A stretch of 64,000 bases of DNA from Emiliania huxleyi CCMP1516 (lineage: Eukaryota > Haptophyta > Isochrysidales > Noelaerhabdaceae). The notes under the pieces are model-generated. The model ran no database searches and was not told where the DNA came from. It worked only from the letters and a program-made list of their open reading frames with translations. Made by a program: the position numbers and the translations under genes. The stretch spans positions 415,390 to 479,389 of the forward strand of contig NW_005201851.1 in assembly GCF_000372725.1 (NCBI RefSeq). The letters are read 5' to 3'. Of this stretch, positions 58,816-64,000 are shown in pieces (positions within the stretch are counted from its first letter, which is position 1; each line of letters starts with the position of its first letter).

Positions 58816-60196
58816 CTACAAAAAAGAAGCTCCAGTTGCTCCTGCCAACTGACGATCCGTCAACCCGACCAATCTCAAAACCTGTTCGCTCGCCGCACCG
58901 GCGCTGAGACTATCCACCGCTGGCTCGCCCACGGCCTGCGGTGGCTCGAGGCAGGTCATCTCGAAGGGCCAGTGCGTGCAAGTCTGCCCGCTGGCAAAGG
59001 CGCGCTGCCGCTGGACGACCGTCCGACTGTCCGCCCGCGAGCGAGGCGCAAAGGAGGCGTAGGCGACCACCCGCCCGGGCCGCCTCCCCTCAATCTCCTG
59101 CCCTGCCTCCTCCTCCGCCCCCATCACCGCCTCCGCCGCCTCCGCCTCCGCCGCCTCCGCCTCCGCCGCCTCCGCCTCCGCCGCCTCCCCTCCCCGCGCC
59201 TCCGCCGCCCGCGCCGCCTCTCCGCCGCCCGCCAGCAGCGGCGGCGTGTTGCAGTGCACTGTGCGCGAGTCCCACAGCACGGCGTCCCCCGCGCCTAGAA
59301 AGGCACGGCCGCGGACGTGTCCGAGGGACGTGTCGCGGGCATGACCCACCGCGTCTCTCCACGCGCCGCAGCGCACGAGGTGAGGCGGGTGCGGCGTCGC
59401 GAGGAGGCGGTCTCCCGACGGAACCATCAGGAACTGCTGCTCGTCCGACGTGCCCGGCCGCGCCGCGTACACGCGCCGCGTCAGCGCCTCGTGCCGCGCG
59501 TGCGACTGAGGCACGACCACGAACGCGCCTACGGGAGGGTTCCTGGAGGCTTCCCGGAAGGCGCTGCGGCAAACCGCGAGGCACGACCACAAAGGCGCCC
59601 GAGCGCTCGTCCTGCGGCCAGAGAGAGGTGAAGGACTGGACCGTCTGCAGGCCGGGCCGCGACCTGCCGTTCTGGTCGGTGTGGAACCAGCTCTCCGCGA
59701 GGCTCCACCCCGCCTCCGCCTCGCGCGGCGGCAGCAGCGAGAAGGCCTCAAACGACGTGAGGAGGTCGTCGGTGCCCCACACGAGCGCAAACATCTGCAG
59801 CAGCCGCGGCCGCGTCCGCACGTGCCACATGAGCCGACTCTGCCCGGCGCCGAGCCCCCACGCGATCCCGTACTGGTTGGGAGAGAGCGCCCGCCGCCAG
59901 CTCGCAGGGTCGGCGGAGCTAGCACCGGCGCCCTCCACAAACGCCCAAAAGAGCCGCCGCGCGAGCGCGAGGTCGCTGGCGTTGAGGACGTCGCGGATGA
60001 CGACGTAGCCCTCGCGCCGCAGAAAGTCGAGCGCTTTGGGGCCTGGGTCGAAGCGAGGCACCACGACCGACGCGTTGACGGTGAAGGCGCCAGTCTCGGC
60101 GTCGGTGAGCGCTGGCTGAGGCACGACGGTGAGCCGACGGGCCGCCGCGGCGGCGCAAAGCACGAGGAGCAGCAGCGGTGGAATACAAGGGCGCAT
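58816..60196 (-). CDS. Secreted PhyH-type 2OG-Fe(II) dioxygenase
   Basis: ATG 60196 opens a signal peptide (MRPCIPPLLLLVLCAAAAAR). Then come ALDFLRREGYVVIRDVLNAS, a helix RLFWAFVEGAGAS, WFHTDQNGRSRPGLQTVQSF (metal His and Asp in H-T-D-Q-N), GAFVVVPQSHARHEALTRRV and AGDAVLWDSRTVHCNTPPLL (distal His, with Arg in the D-S-R-T-V-H strand). An Ala/Glu repeat insert (EAEAAEAEAAEAEA) follows, then GRVVAYASFAPRSRADSRTV and the stop at 58816. This is the phytanoyl-CoA dioxygenase fold, which oxidises small or lipid substrates. With a signal peptide it acts in the secretory path. The substrate is unknown. Two short GC-AG introns interrupt the core. Confidence 0.8.
59295..59366 (-). other. 72-nt GC-AG intron, GACRYGTC core (PhyH)
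   Basis: The intron starts GCGCGTGGAGAGACGCGGTG. The exon starts GCGCGGGGGACGCCGTGCTG, alike over about 23 nt with small gaps. The core has GGACGTGTCCGAGG and GGACGTGTCGCGGG, the same sub-family as three TPP2 introns. Splicing gives HLVRCG-AGDAVLWDSR. Confidence 0.75.
59529..59598 (-). other. 70-nt GC-AG intron with near-perfect exon copy (PhyH)
   Basis: The intron starts GCGCCTTTGTGGTCGTGCCT. The exon starts GCGCGTTCGTGGTCGTGCCT. 19 of 21 bases match. The core (plus strand) is GGTTCCTGGAG, GCTTCCCGGAA, GGCGCTGCGGC, 11-bp units of the same sub-family as six TPP2 introns. Splicing gives DERSG-AFVVVPQSHA. Confidence 0.87.
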
Positions 60197-60224
60197 AATG
60201 CATGGCTCGCACAACACTGGGCAG

Positions 60225-60380
60225 ACTCTCCCCACACCTCCCCACATCTCCCCACATCTCCCCACACCTCCACACACCTCCACACACCTCCACACATCTC
60301 CACACACCTCCACACACCTCCACACATCTCCAAACACCTCCACACACCTCCCCACACCTCCCCACACCTCCCCACACCGG
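60225..60380. repeat. 10-bp array CACACCTCCA/CCACATCTCC
   Basis: About fifteen 10-bp units. It lies upstream of the exchanger fragment and looks like one of the repeat-filled introns of that gene. It is followed by GGCTTCGGCCACCGA units (12 bp) at 60378-60450. Confidence 0.88.
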
Positions 60381-60478
60381 CTTCGGCCACCGAGGCTTCG
60401 GCCACCGAGGCTTCGGCCAACGAGGCTTCGGCCAACGAGGCTTCGGCCAAGGCTGCCTCTGCCGCCTCCGCGTCGCAG

Positions 60479-61220
60479 GTGCCATCGCCGTCGCGCTGGC
60501 GGTGCAGATGCACGACGAGATGGAGGACAAGCGGAAGGGCGCGACCGTCGTCGCGACAACCATGGTGACGGTGCTCTTCACGGTCTTTGGGCTCGGAGGC
60601 AGCACGAAGATGCTTCTCGACAGGCTCGGCGTCGACCAAGGCGTTCCCCCGTACGAGGAGGACCCCGCCATGCTGCGCGCCGGCGCCTGCGAGGCGCTCT
60701 TTGTGGATGCCTGCTCGTGCATGCCCCCCCCCGGCCCCTTGCTCGAGCCTTGACGGCGACGTCGCGTAGGCGCTGCTGATCGACCCTCTCGTCGACGCCG
60801 ACGCCGACCTCGACGCGGCCCAGCGCGTCAGCCGGCGCGGCCACCCTCTGCTCACGCGGAATCGATGGTGAACTGATTCTGAGTTACCTATCCATCAGGC
60901 GCGGCCACCCGCTGCTGACGCTGATCTCCACTGCGGCGCCGTCGTCGGTGCGCGCGGCCAAGGAGGCGTTGCAGCCGTCGTCGGCGAGGACGGAGCGGCT
61001 GACAGAGCCGCGGAGCAGCCGCGCCGTCCGGCAATCGTCCGGCTACCACGACCTGACACACGACCACTGTGGCGGCCTCGAGACGTCCTCCAAGGCGCCG
61101 CCCGCCAGGAGGGCAGGCTCCGCCTCGTGCCGCCTCCTCGCGGGCTGGCTCGGCCTCGTGGCGGGGGCGCGCGACACGGGCGCCGCGCCGGCCGTCGTCA
61201 CGGCGTTCACCCAGCCATGA
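60479..61220 (+). pseudogene. Na+/H+ exchanger (CPA1) C-terminal fragment
   Basis: After an acceptor CGTCGCAG the frame reads GAIAVALAVQMHDEMEDKRK, then GATVVATTMVTVLFTVFGLG and GSTKMLLDRLGVD. R-G-A-x-x-x-A-L, followed by T-T-x-x-V-x-x-F-T-V-x-x-x-G-G-S-T, is the last membrane segment of NHE-type exchangers. The tail continues (YEEDPAMLRAGACEALF; later AAKEALQPSSARTERLTEPR, QSSGYHDLTHD) to about 61220 in more than one exon. The ten or more upstream helices are missing: the PhyH gene starts 283 bp away on the other strand. It is therefore a truncated copy or a fragment brought in by rearrangement. Confidence 0.55.
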
Positions 61221-63848
61221 GCGCGCTCACGCGCGGGCGGAGAGAGCCGCCGAGCCCCGTTGCAGCCGTCCAGCAGAGAAGCGGGAACACCCCATCGCCA
61301 CATCGTGGCATGCATGTGCATGATATTAGATATTTTGCATGGCTGTGTCTCCAGGCCGTGGCTGTGCGAGTGTGTGACCCGCACACAGAGTCACCCGTAC
61401 ACACCGACCATCGCGCTCCTACAGTACTCCCCAATAGCAATAGCACAGAACACATACAGTATACAGACATGTTTTTCTGCATGGTGTTTTCGTGTCGGTT
61501 TTGCGCGATTTTCTACTTGTTTTCATGAGAATTTCGCGTATTGCGACCAACGACCATGCTATCACGCCTTGCGACAGCCTGTCGGCGCTGCTGACCGTGC
61601 CATGATGCACAATTGATCACCTGCATAGCTCGCGACCTTAGTATCAAGCATTCAGTGACGACCTGATCGTACGGTCAGTAGGAAGGTGTACTTCCAGCGT
61701 GTGCACGCTTCTGGCGCAATGCGCGTCACAAACTGCCTCGGATTGGCTGCTGGCACTCTCGAGGCTATGCCTACGCAGCCTCGCGCGCATGGGCAGTTAA
61801 GAGGGACCACGCACCTTCTCAGGACAGCGCCGGTGCCTCTCTGTTGGACCGGCAAACTTGGTGGTCTCGTGTCACCAATGTGGGACCAGTGCGGCATCGC
61901 GCCATCGACAGCTCTGAACTGCGCCTCACCACTGACCGGGAAGGCCGCCAAGGGGCCAGCACAGGTCGCACATTGTGGCAGCAGTCAGCAGTGCATGTCT
62001 GATAGCTAGAGCAGCAGCGTCAGGGTCGCAGGGTCGGATCGTGTCAAGCCTCTCGCCCGGCCGGCCGCGTGCAGACGTCGGCCTGTCTGCTGTCTGGAGT
62101 GATCTGTCGGCGGTCAGTACGACCGATCAGGTCGGAGTTTTCTGATGGTTGGAGGGTCTATCTGTATGTACTCCTCGAGATCTCTCCAAATCTGCCCTCT
62201 GTTAGACCGGGTTAGATCGGGAAGTCGGTGCTAGTAGAGACTAATAGAGCCGGGGCCCCGTTTCCGCACTGCGGCGCGGCGCACGGTGCCTCCGGGGATC
62301 CCCGCGCCCCCCCAGAGAGGCAGACATTCTACATCCCATCCAACCCACCGAAACCCGTCTGGATGGATCGTCCGTTACACTGGGTTTAGCGTCGCGTTCT
62401 CTCATCGTGGTCTATGGTTTGCTAGACCCATGAGACCAGCCACGCCGCGCCCTCGGGCGCCTCCAGCGCCGCCCTCAGCCACGCCGCCACGACCGACGGA
62501 GACGTCAACTCCGCAGTCACATGGTATCAGCTCTGGTCGCGGCGGCCCAGCACCAGCCCAACACGCCAATCCACCCGCAGGCTCAACGCCTGCCATGCGG
62601 CAGTCACACGTCGGACTGTCATTTTGGGATCATTTCCAAGAGTAAAAAGCGGTCTAATAAGGCAATAGAGTAGAGCGGCGTACGGTTTACAAGAAATAGA
62701 AAAATTAGATATTCTTCTCTTTATGCCCCCATCCGAGACTGGAGACAGTCACACCCCAGTATCAGACCAGGGGGAGTGCCCCCCGCCCCCGCTTGCCCTG
62801 CCTGCGCAGAATACTTAGCGTGCCCCGATATAACGGCGACACTTAGCGAGGGTCACTGCGCAAGGAGAGGGTGCGAAGCCTTTTTCTTTTGTCCTCTCGG
62901 GGGAATGTTCTCTCGGCGCCCATGGCCTTCTGAGGTTTCGTACTAATGACGTCCTTCTTGGCACTTCGGGCGTCGGTGTGTGCGTGTCTGTTTTCGGGCG
63001 TCGGTGTGTGCGTGTCTGTTGTGTCTAATTCCCCCAGTATGCTACATAGGTCGCCCGCCGGCTCCCCCTCACTTCCAAGGTTTCTTCCCGAGTGCCGCCC
63101 CGCGAGCGGGAGGCCCCCAGTTCGAAACCTGGTCGACCCTTATATTTTTTTCACACCTGAGCGGGCTCAATTTTGCTCTAGGTGCCTCCTACGGGTTCGA
63201 ACCCACGTTTTTCGGCCAGGCGGCCGGTGCGTTGGTCGTTCTCGTCATGGGATTTTACAAGCAATAGAGCACGTGCGTGCTGGGCTGGGTCTTTAGGCAT
63301 GTGGGGTTGGCACTCCCCCATCGACCCTCATGACCTCTGAGATGGAGACACCAGTGGGTGTGGGACACCACAGCCAGGATACACTCGAAGGCTGGGTAAG
63401 CACGTAAGCAGTAGAGCCGCTCTAGTAGAGGTCGATACTCGACGCGTCCCACAGTGGTCTGTGTCAGCTGTCGGCACGCTGATTTTCCCACACAACCCCA
63501 CTCTCTCCTTTCTCCCAGTAAGCTAAAAGTACAGTACAATCGCAATGCCTTTGGCAATGGGGAATGGCCTGTCCACAGTGCACACGCCCAGCCAGCACGT
63601 ACACACCCCCAAGAGCTGATTTCTCCCGGTCACAGTGGGCCGGTCACGACGCATAACGAACATGATATAAATATCGCAAAGTAACATCGTTCCTCAGACG
63701 CCGCAAATGATGCATTTTTGCTCCTAACTCTATCGCAGGAGCGGAGGAGCGCGGGGCGCTCTCTCGAGCCGGCTCTCTCGCGCTCGGCTCGCCCACAGAC
63801 TCGAGAGGCCCGCCCCACTGAGCCCTCCGGCTCCTAGAATAGCCAGAT
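61221..63848. other. Intergenic, no gene recognised
   Basis: The longest stretch here without a supported gene. It has lower GC than average and carries a 28-bp tandem pair at 62966-63021. Two tRNA-like B-box words with following T-runs lie near 63120 and 63190. Neither can be folded into a tRNA. Confidence 0.5.
62966..63021. repeat. 28-bp tandem duplication
   Basis: Two perfect or nearly perfect copies of TCGGGCGTCGGTGTGTGCGT plus GTCTGTTT. Confidence 0.9.
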
Positions 63849-64000
63849 CTAGTAGCTGTGCCCCTCGGCGAAGCCCTCGCGCACAAAGGCTGCGTGCCCG
63901 TTGAAGCCGCGCGTGTCCTCGACGAGCGCCTGCATCTCGGACAGCAGCGCCTGCTGCTGCTCGAGGATCTCCGCCCGCCGCTCGCGCGACGGCCGCTCCT
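63849..64000 (-). CDS. C-terminal exon of an unknown protein (runs off window)
   Basis: The minus strand reads ERPSRERRAEILEQQQALLS, EMQALVEDTRGFNGHAAFVR and EGFAEGHSY before TAG at 63849-63851. The helical, Glu/Gln-rich pattern suggests a coiled coil ending in a short tail. The frame is open to the window edge. Family unknown. Confidence 0.5.
   Translation of the reverse strand, partial: ERPSRERRAEILEQQQALLSEMQALVEDTRGFNGHAAFVREGFAEGHSY

Noticed and set aside
62515-62535. TGGTATCAG resembling a tRNA-Met primer-binding site of a Copia-type element
   Set aside because: Nine bases only. No paired terminal repeats and no gag/pol-like coding were found nearby.
63110-63215. Two tRNA-like B-box words (AGTTCGAAACC, GGTTCGAACCC) followed by T-runs
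   Set aside because: Neither has a proper T-arm stem, and no D-arm, anticodon arm or acceptor stem could be paired. Possibly a decayed tRNA-derived repeat, but unsupported.

Overview
This window is nuclear DNA from a GC-rich eukaryotic microalga. A haptophyte is my best guess, based on very high GC, many short introns with GC-AG as well as GT-AG boundaries, minisatellite-filled introns, Ala/Arg/Pro-rich proteins, a probable bipartite plastid leader on an RNase R-like enzyme, and single-domain AP2 and 2OG-oxygenase genes. The assignment is an inference. Genes lie on both strands, about one per 3 kb, with no operons. There is one 100-bp assembly gap (29386-29485).

Layout. 0-7 kb: start of a WBP11-like splicing factor, a divergent F-box/SPRY gene, a 1.8-kb terminal-inverted-repeat (TIR) element, an NAD(P)H:FMN reductase-like gene and a two-LIM protein. 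8-14 kb: a CCCH/zinc-ribbon protein, a purine phosphoribosyltransferase fused to a DUF1349 domain, a single-AP2 protein and a DUF5602-like protein. 15-24 kb: a membrane-anchored aldehyde dehydrogenase, a Golgi-type glycosyltransferase-like protein and a 3-kb repeat-rich stretch. 24-41 kb: a coiled-coil protein, two F-box/RCC1 paralogues in opposite orientation, DMAP1/SWC4, a 2OG-Fe(II) oxygenase, a BNR/Asp-box propeller protein and a proline-rich membrane protein. 41-50 kb: a plastid-type RNase II/R (RNB) gene, a methyltransferase, sulfotransferase-like and oligopeptide-transporter remnants, and a secreted alpha/beta hydrolase. 50-64 kb: a complete tripeptidyl-peptidase II gene, a CCCH exon beside a proline-codon minisatellite, a secreted PhyH-type dioxygenase, a Na+/H+ exchanger fragment and the last exon of an unknown gene.

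The most unusual feature is the introns. At least fourteen short introns (64-79 nt) in five genes start with a 15-40 nt imperfect copy of the first bases of the downstream exon. That copy is followed by about three degenerate 11-bp units and then the acceptor AG. Most have GC donors. Longer introns (up to about 230 nt) in the same genes are expanded arrays of 10-11-bp units. This looks like a set of recently gained, introner-like introns built from a target duplication plus an 11-bp repeat core. Intron cores of the same sub-family recur in unrelated genes across the window.

The genes do not form one pathway. Common themes are protein turnover (F-box proteins, TPP2), RNA processing (WBP11, RNase R) and chromatin (DMAP1), together with secreted or membrane enzymes. 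All exon boundaries were read by eye and are approximate unless stated.
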